63,777 nt of DNA, from contig NZ_LSZP01000045.1 in assembly GCF_001580045.1 (NCBI RefSeq), forward strand, positions 1 through 63,777, read 5' to 3'. The notes under the pieces were generated by a model that worked only from the letters and a program-made list of their open reading frames with translations, was not told the DNA's origin and searched no databases. Of the stretch, positions 8,239-17,001 are shown piece by piece; position 1 is the stretch's first letter; the number at the start of each line of letters is the position of its first letter. The stretch comes from Cephaloticoccus capnophilus. GTDB lineage: Bacteria; Verrucomicrobiota; Verrucomicrobiia; Opitutales; Opitutaceae. The translations under genes and the position numbers were made by a program.

Positions 8239-9498
8239 ATGTCTGAACTCGTAGGAAACGTCCTAGTCGGCCAGTCCGGCGGCCCCACCTCTGTCATCAA
8301 CGCCAGCGTCGCCGGTGTGATTGCCGAAGCACTCAACCACGAGTGCATCGACGAAATTTACGGCACCCTAAACGGCGTGCTCGGCCTCCTAAACGAAGAC
8401 TTCATCGACCTCGCCGCCGAGTCCCAGCAGCAAATCCGCGCCCTGCGCCACACCCCCGGGGCGGCCCTCGGCACCTGCCGCTACAAACTCAAAAAGCAGC
8501 AAGACTTCGAGCGCGTCCTCGAAGTGTTCAAGGCACACAACATCCGCTACTTCTTCTACATCGGTGGCAACGACTCGCAAGACACCGCCGATAAGATTTC
8601 CAAACTCGCACAAGCCCAGGGCTACGAACTGCGCGTCATCGGCGTGCCCAAGACCATCGATAACGACCTCCCCGTCACCGACCACTGCCCCGGCTACGGC
8701 AGCGTCATCAAATACCTCGCGACCACCGTCCGCGAAGTCGCCTGCGACAGCCAAGCGATGGGCCAAGGCGACCTCGTCTCCATTATCGAAGTCATGGGCC
8801 GCTCCGCAGGCTGGATCGCCGCCGGCGCCGCACTAGCCAAACGCCGCGACCACCCACACGACCCGCCGCACCTCATTCTCCTGCCCGAAGTCCCCTTTAA
8901 CCAAGAAAAGGTGCTGGCCGACGTCGCTAAAGTCCTCAAACGCGAGAAATTCTGCTCTATCGTCGTCGCCGAAGGCCTCGTCGATTCCGATGGCAACTAC
9001 ATCGCCGCCTCCACCGCAACCGACGCCTTCGGCCACGCCCAGCTCGGCGGTGCAGGCGACGCCCTCGCCTCCATTATCGAAGGCAAACTCCCCGGCGTGA
9101 AAGTCCGCGTCGCCAAACCCGGCCTCGTCCAACGCGCCGCCGCCCACGCCGCGTCCAAAACGGACGCCGACGAAGCCTACCTCGCAGGTCAAGCCGCTGT
9201 CATCGCTGCCATCAACGGCGAGACCGACAAAATGGTCACCCTCGTCCGCGGTCAGACCGAAGCCTACAGTTGCGAAACCGGCCTCGCCCCTCTCAGCGAC
9301 ATCGCCAACGGCGTAAAACTCCTCCCCCCCGAGTGGATCAATGAAGACGGCGTCAGCATGAACTTCCAATTCGCCCGCTACGCCCAACCGCTAATCCAAG
9401 GCGAAGTCGCCGTACCGCACGAAAACGGCCTGCCGACCTACGCCCAACTCCAAAAAACCAAAGTCGAAAAACGTCTCCCCACCTACGAAATCGTGTAA
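8239..9498 (+). CDS. pfp: Pyrophosphate-type 6-phosphofructokinase
   Basis: The enzyme interconverts fructose 6-phosphate and fructose 1,6-bisphosphate in glycolysis. The 419-residue product has GQSGGPTSVINAS at 11-23, GGND at 109-112, PKTIDND at 137-143 and MGRSAGW at 186-192. In the family, Asp in the GGxD motif and Lys before TIDND mark phosphate donors other than ATP, so PPi dependence is inferred and the reaction would be reversible. The start ATG at 8239 gives MSELVGNVLVGQSGG and matches the family N-terminus. A strong terminator follows 52 bases after the stop. Confidence 0.9.
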   Translation: MSELVGNVLVGQSGGPTSVINASVAGVIAEALNHECIDEIYGTLNGVLGLLNEDFIDLAAESQQQIRALRHTPGAALGTCRYKLKKQQDFERVLEVFKAHNIRYFFYIGGNDSQDTADKISKLAQAQGYELRVIGVPKTIDNDLPVTDHCPGYGSVIKYLATTVREVACDSQAMGQGDLVSIIEVMGRSAGWIAAGAALAKRRDHPHDPPHLILLPEVPFNQEKVLADVAKVLKREKFCSIVVAEGLVDSDGNYIAASTATDAFGHAQLGGAGDALASIIEGKLPGVKVRVAKPGLVQRAAAHAASKTDADEAYLAGQAAVIAAINGETDKMVTLVRGQTEAYSCETGLAPLSDIANGVKLLPPEWINEDGVSMNFQFARYAQPLIQGEVAVPHENGLPTYAQLQKTKVEKRLPTYEIV

Positions 9499-9550
9499 GT
9501 GAGTGTGATCTAGTTGCGCAGCAGTGCATACCGCACACACGGTGCACCAT

Positions 9551-9582
9551 AAAGAAGCCTCGTTTTGAAACGAGGCTTCTTT
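9551..9582 (+). terminator. Intrinsic terminator after the phosphofructokinase gene
   Basis: A 15-base perfect inverted repeat (AAAGAAGCCTCGTTT with its complement, 2-base gap) ends in a T-rich tract. It sits 52 bases behind the phosphofructokinase stop and separates it from the AT-rich gene that follows. The A-rich left flank could also serve the opposite strand. Confidence 0.85.
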
Positions 9583-9658
9583 CGTAGTTAAGCCCCATAA
9601 GCCAACAATCCCGCCTGATTTTACTCGGAAAGAAGTCGAAGTTAATCCTCCCCTATAG

Positions 9659-11119
9659 ATGAATAAAAAAAAGCTAAAACTAGGCTACCTCCTAATAAGC
9701 GCGATCTTCTTTACCTATGTGCTGATCAGAGCAATTAACGTAGGAGTGACACACGATGAGGCAGCCACGATTGAGATCAGCAACTATTCCTTCCTTAGAG
9801 TCCTCTTCACTATTGTCATCGCTAATAATCATATTCCATATACAATTCTAATAAAATTGTTATTCCTGACAGGAAACGACTCCTTATTCATCGCCAGACT
9901 ACCCAGCCTGCTTTCTTTTATCCCATACCTATACTTTGGCTATAAAATAACATCTAAGAACCTATCTGGCATTATAGGCTTAGGCTGCTTCTTCCTCCTA
10001 TCTAGTAATCCATTCCTGCTTGAGTTTTTCTCCCTAGCAAGAGGCTACGGACTATCTTTATCTTTCATGCTTGGAGCACTTTATTTTGCTTCAGAAAATG
10101 TAAAGACATTTTCCCCGTCAACCCTTTCTAAGAGCCTTATTCTTGGAGCCCTCTCGGTATGGGCGGTCTTCTCGATGATTTACTTTTTCTCGGCCTTGAT
10201 ACTAATACTAAATCTATCGACCTATTTAAAGAAAAACAAGGAACTTCTCAGAATATCACTCAAACAAAGTGCGTTTATTGGATTATCCACCCTACTCCTT
10301 ATAGGAATGCCCCTATCAAGGTTAATAATTTACGGCGAACTGTATTATGGAGGAACTGACAGTTTCTATAGCGACACCCTAGTTACTTTGACACAACATT
10401 CTTTATCGAAAAACTACAGGCAAGAAACCGCTCCCGAAGTCTACATTATACTAAATACACTCATAGTAGTCTTAATAGGCTGCATATTAATATCCTACCT
10501 CCGCTCTAGAAAAAAACATACTCACCACTCAGAAAATTTCTTCATAGCAATAACAGCCCTAATCATTTTACTGATTACGTCTGCCCATTATCTAGCCGGA
10601 ATTAAATACCCCATAGATCGAGTAGCCCTATTCTTCTATCCCCTATTCATCTTCTGTCTATTTTATTCCTTAAGAAATATCAATAAGTACGTAAGGACAA
10701 TTATTTCCCTACTGGTAGTATTGGGATTTTCGCTTAACTTAATAATAAACCACAATACTTATAAAACCACTACATGGGATTTCGATGCACACAACGAAGA
10801 AATATTAAAGGCCATAAACAAAATTGGAGAGTCAAACAACAAACTAGTAACGCTTCAAGCCGAGTACGCATTCATACCGCCCTTAAATTTTTACATTAAT
10901 AGAAATAGCTACCCATTTGTCGAAATCGTAAGAGAAACCGATAGTGGTTATATCAACCCCGTGGCCGACTATCTTCTACTCTGGTCCGAGCCCGGAGCGG
11001 GAACATTGGCATTACTAAATGCAGCAGGTGTAGACCCTTCCGACATATACGATAACGATATTTTAATCGAATATCCAGAGGAGCAAATAGTGGTCTTTGA
11101 CCTTATTAAAAGCAAATAG
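9659..11119 (+). CDS. Polytopic membrane protein resembling ArnT/PMT-type glycosyltransferases
   Basis: The 486-residue protein has some ten predicted membrane helices after a lysine-rich start and a soluble tail from about 380. An acidic pair in THDEAAT (residues 31-37) after the first helix, followed by FFSLARGYG near 125, matches the pattern of lipid-linked sugar glycosyltransferases (ArnT/PMT, GT39/GT83 type), where these acidic residues are catalytic. Its coding sequence is much richer in A and T than its neighbours, with many ATA, AAA and TTA codons. It stands alone between the terminator at 9551 and a convergent MFS gene, which suggests acquisition by transfer. Function is a fold-level inference and the sugar donor cannot be told. 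Confidence 0.55.
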   Translation: MNKKKLKLGYLLISAIFFTYVLIRAINVGVTHDEAATIEISNYSFLRVLFTIVIANNHIPYTILIKLLFLTGNDSLFIARLPSLLSFIPYLYFGYKITSKNLSGIIGLGCFFLLSSNPFLLEFFSLARGYGLSLSFMLGALYFASENVKTFSPSTLSKSLILGALSVWAVFSMIYFFSALILILNLSTYLKKNKELLRISLKQSAFIGLSTLLLIGMPLSRLIIYGELYYGGTDSFYSDTLVTLTQHSLSKNYRQETAPEVYIILNTLIVVLIGCILISYLRSRKKHTHHSENFFIAITALIILLITSAHYLAGIKYPIDRVALFFYPLFIFCLFYSLRNINKYVRTIISLLVVLGFSLNLIINHNTYKTTTWDFDAHNEEILKAINKIGESNNKLVTLQAEYAFIPPLNFYINRNSYPFVEIVRETDSGYINPVADYLLLWSEPGAGTLALLNAAGVDPSDIYDNDILIEYPEEQIVVFDLIKSK

Positions 11120-11181
11120 AATGCCCCAGCTCCGGACCTTATTTTCTTCAGTACTCTACCTAAGAGTCGCGTTAAGCGGGG

Positions 11182-12657
11182 CTAGCCACGGCGGCGGCGC
11201 CCCACTTTTCGGTAGAAAACTTGGTTTACGAGAAAGGATAGGCCAAAGAGCGCCGTCACTGTGCGCACGTTGCGCATTGCCCCAACAACCTCGCCCACCC
11301 GGGCCGCATTCTCCTCGCGCACACGCCGCAAAATCAGTATTCCGAAAATACTTGCAATAGGGCTTACCGCAAAGGCCATCCGATAAATCGCAAGCGCATC
11401 AAAACCATAATCCTTCGCCCAAGTAATCAAATAGCCGCCGAGCGGGGGAGCAGCCGCCGCTGCAAGCGACGAGAGAGAAATAAAAAGTGCCACACCGAGG
11501 GTACGTGCACTTGGTGGCATCAACTTAAGCATCAACGCAAAAAGCCCCACCCCATAGCCCGCGCTAAACATTCCGGCCGCTGCCGCCACTAGATACAGCA
11601 ACCATAGATTCGTCTGATCGATCACGCACCAGATAAGGCTAAAAAGCTGCCCAAGCCCCAGCGTGACAATCATCACCGGGATATTCCCATAGCGATCCAA
11701 TAAACGGCCCCACGCGGGGAAAGACGCCGCCGCTCCTACCGGTATGAAAAGTAAAATCCAGTTGGCCCGCGCTACGCTAAGCCCCAACTCCTCATACATA
11801 AAAATCGGATAAAAGGGGCCGAACAGGTTGACGAAAAATGCCATTAACGCTCCGAAGCCGATGAAGCGCATTAGCCCTTTATCGGCCCACAAAACCTGCA
11901 ACTGCTCCGCCCATCCTAGGCGTGACTGAGCCCCAAGCCCAGGACTCGCCACGCCCACGGTTGCCTCGCCCGGCGTCGCCATCCGCTGCATGGCGAAAAT
12001 CGACAAAACTCGCACGCCGAGTGCCAACCCGAAGAGCAACATGTAAGCGCCCAGTGAGCCCTGTAGCAGCGCAGTGAGCCCCGAAACTGAGAGTAAAAAT
12101 ACTATCATCGACACCTGAAGCACCTGATTACGCATACCAAAATACTTCCCCCGAAGACGCTGCGGCACCACGTCCTGCATCCAAGCATTCCAAGTCACTC
12201 CATTTACCGCGCCGGCAAAGGAAATGATGCTAAACCCGACAAAGAAAACGCCCAGCGTCAGCGGCGTATCCGCTCTCGGAATGAAGGGCAGTGCTGCGGT
12301 TAGCAGTGCCCAACCCGAAAAATGCAGCCAGGCCGTGACGATACACAGCCGCCGCGCGTCCATTTGTTGAGAAAGCCGAGGCGTCACCAATACTTGTAAA
12401 AAATTGAACCAAAACGGCAGCGAAATGATCAGCCCGTAATGCGCCGGCGACAGCCCAAACAGCCCGCTAAGTAGCGAAGCCAGCACGACATTTCCCGGCT
12501 GGCCGAGCACCGCAATCGGCATCGCGGCGATGCCGTCGAGCGAGCAATAACGCAGATTATGCCGCAATAATGTCGGCATCTTCGGCGACGCATTCTGGGG
12601 CACTGCCTCTCCTTGCAGAAGAGGAGCCGGAACGGGGATAGCGGCGGGGGAACTCAT
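11182..12657 (-). CDS. Major facilitator superfamily transporter
   Basis: The 491-residue protein has about twelve membrane helices. A cytosolic motif MDARRLCIV after helix 2 and a loop QRLRGKYFGMRNQV after helix 4 match MFS loop patterns. A long central cytoplasmic loop at about 210-245 (GVASPGLGAQSRLGWAEQ) separates the two six-helix halves. The N-terminus before the first helix is about 30 residues long and proline-rich. The substrate cannot be read from the sequence. It is divergent from the TolC-like gene, with a 222-base repeat element in the gap, and it converges on the AT-rich glycosyltransferase-like gene. Confidence 0.8.
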   Translation of the reverse strand: MSSPAAIPVPAPLLQGEAVPQNASPKMPTLLRHNLRYCSLDGIAAMPIAVLGQPGNVVLASLLSGLFGLSPAHYGLIISLPFWFNFLQVLVTPRLSQQMDARRLCIVTAWLHFSGWALLTAALPFIPRADTPLTLGVFFVGFSIISFAGAVNGVTWNAWMQDVVPQRLRGKYFGMRNQVLQVSMIVFLLSVSGLTALLQGSLGAYMLLFGLALGVRVLSIFAMQRMATPGEATVGVASPGLGAQSRLGWAEQLQVLWADKGLMRFIGFGALMAFFVNLFGPFYPIFMYEELGLSVARANWILLFIPVGAAASFPAWGRLLDRYGNIPVMIVTLGLGQLFSLIWCVIDQTNLWLLYLVAAAAGMFSAGYGVGLFALMLKLMPPSARTLGVALFISLSSLAAAAAPPLGGYLITWAKDYGFDALAIYRMAFAVSPIASIFGILILRRVREENAARVGEVVGAMRNVRTVTALFGLSFLVNQVFYRKVGRRRRG

Positions 12658-12801
12658 GTAGGGCTAAGAGCCCCCCTGCCGATGTCGCCTCTTTTCAAAA
12701 AGTCACGCAGGATATTTCCCAAAGCGGAGTTTTATCACAAAATTAGTAATCCTCCCTGCCTTCCAAAGGCCAAGTTAACGCGCCCCCTTCCCCTTCAGCC
12801 A

Positions 12802-13023
12802 TTAGGGACTGTTCCCGTTTCAAACGTGGCGGCGACGGAGGCAGATTTTGTGCGCCGCAAGGCACGAGAAGCGAAGTTTGCTCATGCAAATGAGCGACGA
12901 GTAACGCAGCGGCGAGCGTACGCAGCACACGTGAGTGGCGAGCCGCGAGCCAGATGCCCCGTCCCTTCGGGCTGCGCCGTAAGCAGCAGCGCGGCTCGCG
13001 TTTGAAACGGGAACAGACCCTAG
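12802..13023. repeat. 222-base element with facing CGTTTGAAACGGGAACAG arms
   Basis: The left arm (12802-12826) is the reverse complement of the right arm (12999-13023): CGTTTGAAACGGGAACAG followed by xCCCTA. Between them lie short GC-rich hairpins and a 48-base segment (12911-12958) that recurs at 36828-36875 with one mismatch. It occupies most of the 494-base gap between the divergent MFS and TolC-like genes. The remainder of that gap shows no gene or clear promoter. Confidence 0.8.
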
Positions 13024-13151
13024 CAAAAACCCGGCGAGCTGATCCGCAGTGTCCCTGCCAACTACAGGCAACTCCCCTCAACGCAAAAGCTGCCCCAAGC
13101 TTAAAAGTCCGCTGAAACTCCCGCGGCCAGCTACCGTCTTCCCCGCGTCCT

Positions 13152-14681
13152 ATGCAACGCCTCTTGCCCGCCCCCACTTACCTCAAACGCCTCACTCCTC
13201 GCGCTTTCGCACAACTCGCCGCACTCGCGCTCTCCGTCGCTCTTCTGCCACTCTCTCCCGCACAAGCCGCGCTGGCAAAGTCTGCGCCCGGCAGCACCGC
13301 TCCCCTCACGCTCCAAGCCTGCATCGAGCGCGCGCTTGATAAAAACTTCGGCCTCGCCATCCAGCGTTTCGACGCGGCCAACGCACTTGAATCGCTCACA
13401 ATCGCCCGTGCCGACTACGACCCCGCACTCACGCTCACGACGGGGCGCTCTGCCAGCCAAGCCGACAACGCCGACACCAGCCTCGTCGGCACGCGCAACG
13501 ACAACTTCAGCACCCGACTTGGCGTCTCGCAAAAAATCCCCACCGGCGCGACCCTCTCCCTCTCGCAAAGCCTCAACCGGCGCGGCACGAATAACGCCTT
13601 TGCGCTGATGAACCCGGCCTACACCGCTGACCTCTCGCTCAGCGTTTCCCAGCCCTTGCTTCGCGGCGCAGGTAGCCGCGTTGCCCTCGCCTCAATCCGC
13701 CGCGCCGAACTCGGCACCGAGATCGCCTCCCTCAACACCACCGCACGCATCCTCCAAGTCGTGCGCGACACCGAAGCCGCCTACTACTCCCTCGTCTACG
13801 CCCGCGAGAGCCTGAAAGTTCGCAACCAGAGCCTCGACCTCGCCCAACGCCTCCTCGCCGAAAACACCACCCGCCTCGGCACCGGTGTCGCCACAAACCT
13901 CGACGTTCTCCAGGCCGAGGTCGGTGTCGAAAACGCCCGCCGCAGCGTCCTCCTCGCTGAGCAAACCGTGCGCGACGCCGAAGACCGGCTCCTCAACCTC
14001 ATCGGCCAATTCGAGTTTGATGAAGCTCTCGGCGAAGTCTCGCTGCCGCCGACAGCGACTTTTAGCCCCGACTACGCGATTTCCTACGCGCTCGCCCTCA
14101 AACAGCAGCCCGAATACCGCGCCGCCACCGAATCCATTAAACAGCTCCAGATCGACCTCAGCACCGCGCGCCGCAACCGCCTGCCCTCACTCGATCTCAA
14201 CGCCGCCGGCGGCTACAACACCCGCGACGCCAGCCTCAACCGCGCCTACAACCGCCTGCCCGATGGCGACGGCTACTCGTGGCAACTCGACCTCGCGCTC
14301 CGCTTCCCTTGGGGGCTACGCGCCGAGCGCGCCCGCTACAACACTGCGCTCAACACCCTGCGCCGAGAGGAAACCCGCCTTCGCCAAATCGAGCAAAACC
14401 TTGCGCTCGACGTCCGCTCCGCCGTCCGCTCCGTCGAGACCAACCTCGCCTCCGTTTCCATTTCGCGCAAAGCGACCGAGTTGAGCACGCGCCAATACGA
14501 ACTCGAACGCGCCCGCTTCGACGCCGGGCTCTCCACCAGCCGCCGCGTTCTCGAAGCACAAGACGACCTCGAAAGTGCCCGCGTCGCCGAACTCCAAGCC
14601 CAAGTCAACCTCCGCACGGCAATGGCCGAACTCAACCGCATCGACGGCACCTCACTCGCGCTTTACAACATCGCGCAGTGA
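13152..14681 (+). CDS. TolC family outer membrane efflux protein
   Basis: The 509-residue precursor has a signal peptide (hydrophobic core about 18-34, likely cleavage after AQA near 39). Two tandem outer membrane efflux domains follow, with LTLQACIERALDKNFGLAIQRFDAANA at the start of the first, given here in parts: LTLQACIERAL and IARADYDPALTL. Long heptad helices around 185-290 and 395-490 would build the periplasmic tunnel. In the family it forms a trimeric channel for efflux pumps or type I secretion. No RND pump, membrane fusion protein or ABC exporter is adjacent, so the inner-membrane partner is not known. Confidence 0.88.
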   Translation: MQRLLPAPTYLKRLTPRAFAQLAALALSVALLPLSPAQAALAKSAPGSTAPLTLQACIERALDKNFGLAIQRFDAANALESLTIARADYDPALTLTTGRSASQADNADTSLVGTRNDNFSTRLGVSQKIPTGATLSLSQSLNRRGTNNAFALMNPAYTADLSLSVSQPLLRGAGSRVALASIRRAELGTEIASLNTTARILQVVRDTEAAYYSLVYARESLKVRNQSLDLAQRLLAENTTRLGTGVATNLDVLQAEVGVENARRSVLLAEQTVRDAEDRLLNLIGQFEFDEALGEVSLPPTATFSPDYAISYALALKQQPEYRAATESIKQLQIDLSTARRNRLPSLDLNAAGGYNTRDASLNRAYNRLPDGDGYSWQLDLALRFPWGLRAERARYNTALNTLRREETRLRQIEQNLALDVRSAVRSVETNLASVSISRKATELSTRQYELERARFDAGLSTSRRVLEAQDDLESARVAELQAQVNLRTAMAELNRIDGTSLALYNIAQ

Positions 14682-14742
14682 GCCCCGCACTGCGGAGCTG
14701 GCGGGAGAGACACAGCAGCTCGGAAACCGCATTCACTGACCG

Positions 14743-15048
14743 CCACTACGCGTGGGGCGGCAGGCTGTGCCTGCACCCGTTCAATTTGGGATTTCTCATC
14801 GCGCTATCGCGCGAAAGCGAAATCCCAAATTTGAAAGCATTCTCCCTGTCGCGTTGCGACAGGGAGAGCAGTAAAAGGGAAAGTAGAGTGATAACCCGTT
14901 TGGGCGAGGTGGGAAAAATCACGAATAAATCCACGTCCCAAAGTTTGGGTTCCTTTCTACAGAGCCGCTTGGCTGCCGTGCGAATGCACGGCCACCAAGC
15001 GGCTCTGTAAATGGGTGCAGGCACAGCCTGCCGCCCCACGCGTGGTGG
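14743..15048. repeat. Modular nested inverted-repeat element, copy D
   Basis: Terminal arms are CCACTACGCGTGGGGCGGCA and its complement ending CGTGGTGG at 15048. Both carry the GCAGGCTGTGCCTGC version of the inner palindrome, where copy C has GCAGCGTGTCGCTGC in both arms. Hairpins follow in the order AAATTTGGGATTTC type, CCCTGTCGC type, spacer with CGTTTGGGCGAGGTGG (14890-14922), then ACAGAGCCGCTTGG type. It fills the gap between the convergent TolC-like gene and miaA and could act as a two-way terminator. Confidence 0.85.
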
Positions 15049-15065
15049 AAAAAAGAAAGTATTCC

Positions 15066-15977
15066 CTAGGGCAGTACATCTACCCACTGCCTCAGGTCCA
15101 CACGCTCATGCTCGGGCAGCATAGCTCGGAAAAAGGTTTTCTGCTTTTTTACGAGAGCGAGCGTGTTGCGGACGATTTGCGCTTCCAACTCTGCGAGCGG
15201 TGCGCGTCCCTCCAGCACCGCGATTGACTCACGGTAGCCAATCGCTCCCGCCGCGCTTGGGTTCTCCTTAATCCCCCGAGTCAAAAGCCCGTGCACTTCA
15301 TCCAGCAGCCCTGCACGCAACATCGCTGCCACACGCTCGCGAACCCGCCGCGCCAAATCGTCCGGCTCGCGAACGAGCTCAGTTAGCCGCAACTCGTAGT
15401 CCGCAAACAACGACGGCTGCGCGGCAAACTCGCGCCGCAGTTCCGCGACCGTCTTTCCCGTCGCCAAGCAACGCTCCAAGGCCCGTGCAACGCGGCGCGG
15501 ATTCGCCAAGTCGAGCCCGCCCAGCGCCGCCTCGCTCGGGTTGAGCCGCCGCAACTCGGCAACCGCTTCGTCGAGCGAAAGCGCGGCGACCGCCGTCCGA
15601 ATCTCCTCCGGCACGGCGACCCGATCCACCACTGGCGCAAAAAACGCTTTTAGGTAAAACCCACTCCCCCCCGTCACCAAAATCGGCACTCCAGCCGCCT
15701 GCCTCGCGCTCAATTGCTCGACCACCGCTCGCGCCCGATCGCAGTAACGCGCGATATCCATCGGCTCGCTCGGCTCGCAAACGTCGATCAAGTGATGCGG
15801 CACACGCGCCCGCTCCTCCGCCGTCGGCTTAGCCGTGCCGATATCCATCCCGCGATAAAACAGCAGCGAATCGCAGGACACGATTTCCGCCCCGTGCGCT
15901 TCCGCCCAACGCAGTGCCAACTCGGTCTTCCCCACCGCCGTGCAACCGGTAATAACGTGGATCCGCTTGCGAGACAT
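15066..15977 (-). CDS. miaA: tRNA dimethylallyltransferase
   Basis: MiaA adds a dimethylallyl group to N6 of A37 in tRNAs that read codons starting with U, which steadies decoding. The 303-residue product starts with a P-loop ITGCTAVGKTELA at about 8-20. It has the family segments EIVSCDSLLFYRGMDIGTAKP (in parts: SCDSLLFYRGMDIG), VPHHLIDV near 60 and GGSGFYLKA near 105, and ends with the AIGYRE segment that binds the tRNA. The P-loop has GCTAVGKT where GPTASGKT is commoner, a mild variation. Length is normal. It lies 45 bases after trpA on the same strand, and repeat copy D follows it. Confidence 0.93.
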   Translation of the reverse strand: MSRKRIHVITGCTAVGKTELALRWAEAHGAEIVSCDSLLFYRGMDIGTAKPTAEERARVPHHLIDVCEPSEPMDIARYCDRARAVVEQLSARQAAGVPILVTGGSGFYLKAFFAPVVDRVAVPEEIRTAVAALSLDEAVAELRRLNPSEAALGGLDLANPRRVARALERCLATGKTVAELRREFAAQPSLFADYELRLTELVREPDDLARRVRERVAAMLRAGLLDEVHGLLTRGIKENPSAAGAIGYRESIAVLEGRAPLAELEAQIVRNTLALVKKQKTFFRAMLPEHERVDLRQWVDVLP

Positions 15978-16022
15978 GAGCCGAGACGCTGGCCAGCCAA
16001 AAGCCTGAAGAAGCGGGGCCCG

Positions 16023-16850
16023 CTACGACCGCACAAGCCCGGGCGAGAGTTCGCGCATCTGCTCGGCGAGTGCCGCGCACACGCGCTCCGTCGAGCCGAT
16101 ATTATCGGCAATCGTCCCTACGAGCAGGCTTCCCACCACGACTCCATCGGCGACTGTGCCGACCACCTGCACATGTTCGCGCTTCGAGATGCCGAAGCCC
16201 ACGACCACCGGCAACGTAGTCCGCGCCTTGATCTTCGCCACCGCCTCCCCCAGCCCCGCCACGAGCGAGTCGCGCGTCCCCGTGACGCCCTCGCGAGACA
16301 CATAATAAATGAACCCCGTAGTGCACTCCACGATACGCGTGACACGCTCTGCCGGAGTTGTCGGCGCAACGATAAAAACCGTTTGCAGCCCCTGCTCCTC
16401 GCAGGCCGCGCTCAACTCGCCGGCCTCTTCGGGCGGTAAGTCGAGCGTCAACAAGCCATCCACTCCCGCCGCCCGCGCCTCGCGCACGTAGTCGTCGATG
16501 CCGTTGGCGAAGACGAGGTTGTAGTAAGTGTAGAGGACAATCGGCAGCTCGCTAAACTCCGCGCGAATCCGGCGCACCAACTCAAAGACTTGCTTACGCC
16601 CGATTCCCGCGCGGAGTGCACGCTGCGCGGCGAGCTGATTGGTCACCCCATCAGCCAGCGGGTCAGAAAACGGCACGCCCAGCTCCAGCACATCAACCCC
16701 GTTTTCAATCACCGTGCGACACGCCGCGAGCGAGGTTTCGAGGTCGGGATCCCCCGCGCAAAGATAAGCGACAAAGGCAGCGCGGCCCTCCGCTTGGGTG
16801 CGGGAAAACGTTTTTTGGATACGAGAAGAAGCGACAACAGCAGCAGCCAT
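16023..16850 (-). CDS. trpA: Tryptophan synthase alpha chain
   Basis: The alpha subunit splits indole-3-glycerol phosphate to indole and glyceraldehyde 3-phosphate and hands the indole to TrpB. Diagnostic segments are FVAYLCAGDPDLETS, DVLELGVPFSDPLADG (catalytic Glu), LLTLDLPPEEAGEL (catalytic Asp), IVAPTTPAERV and GFIYYVSREGVTGTR, then GFGISKREH for phosphate binding. The start at 16850 gives 275 residues, the usual length. An upstream ATG at 16907 would add 19 residues with no family match. No trpB, trpF or trpC is in the window, so the tryptophan genes are dispersed. It is followed by miaA in the same direction. Confidence 0.93.
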   Translation of the reverse strand: MAAAVVASSRIQKTFSRTQAEGRAAFVAYLCAGDPDLETSLAACRTVIENGVDVLELGVPFSDPLADGVTNQLAAQRALRAGIGRKQVFELVRRIRAEFSELPIVLYTYYNLVFANGIDDYVREARAAGVDGLLTLDLPPEEAGELSAACEEQGLQTVFIVAPTTPAERVTRIVECTTGFIYYVSREGVTGTRDSLVAGLGEAVAKIKARTTLPVVVGFGISKREHVQVVGTVADGVVVGSLLVGTIADNIGSTERVCAALAEQMRELSPGLVRS

Positions 16851-17001
16851 GATATGCGCCCCTGTCTGCGAGATAAACGCCGCCCGTGCAAAGGCTGTTT
16901 TGCTCATGTGCCACTAATCGCACGCGCCTTCAGCGGGCCGCGCAGGGCGACCTTGCACGGGAAGGCGGAGGCAGTGGGCTCCGCTGCCCCGCTTACCGCG
17001 T

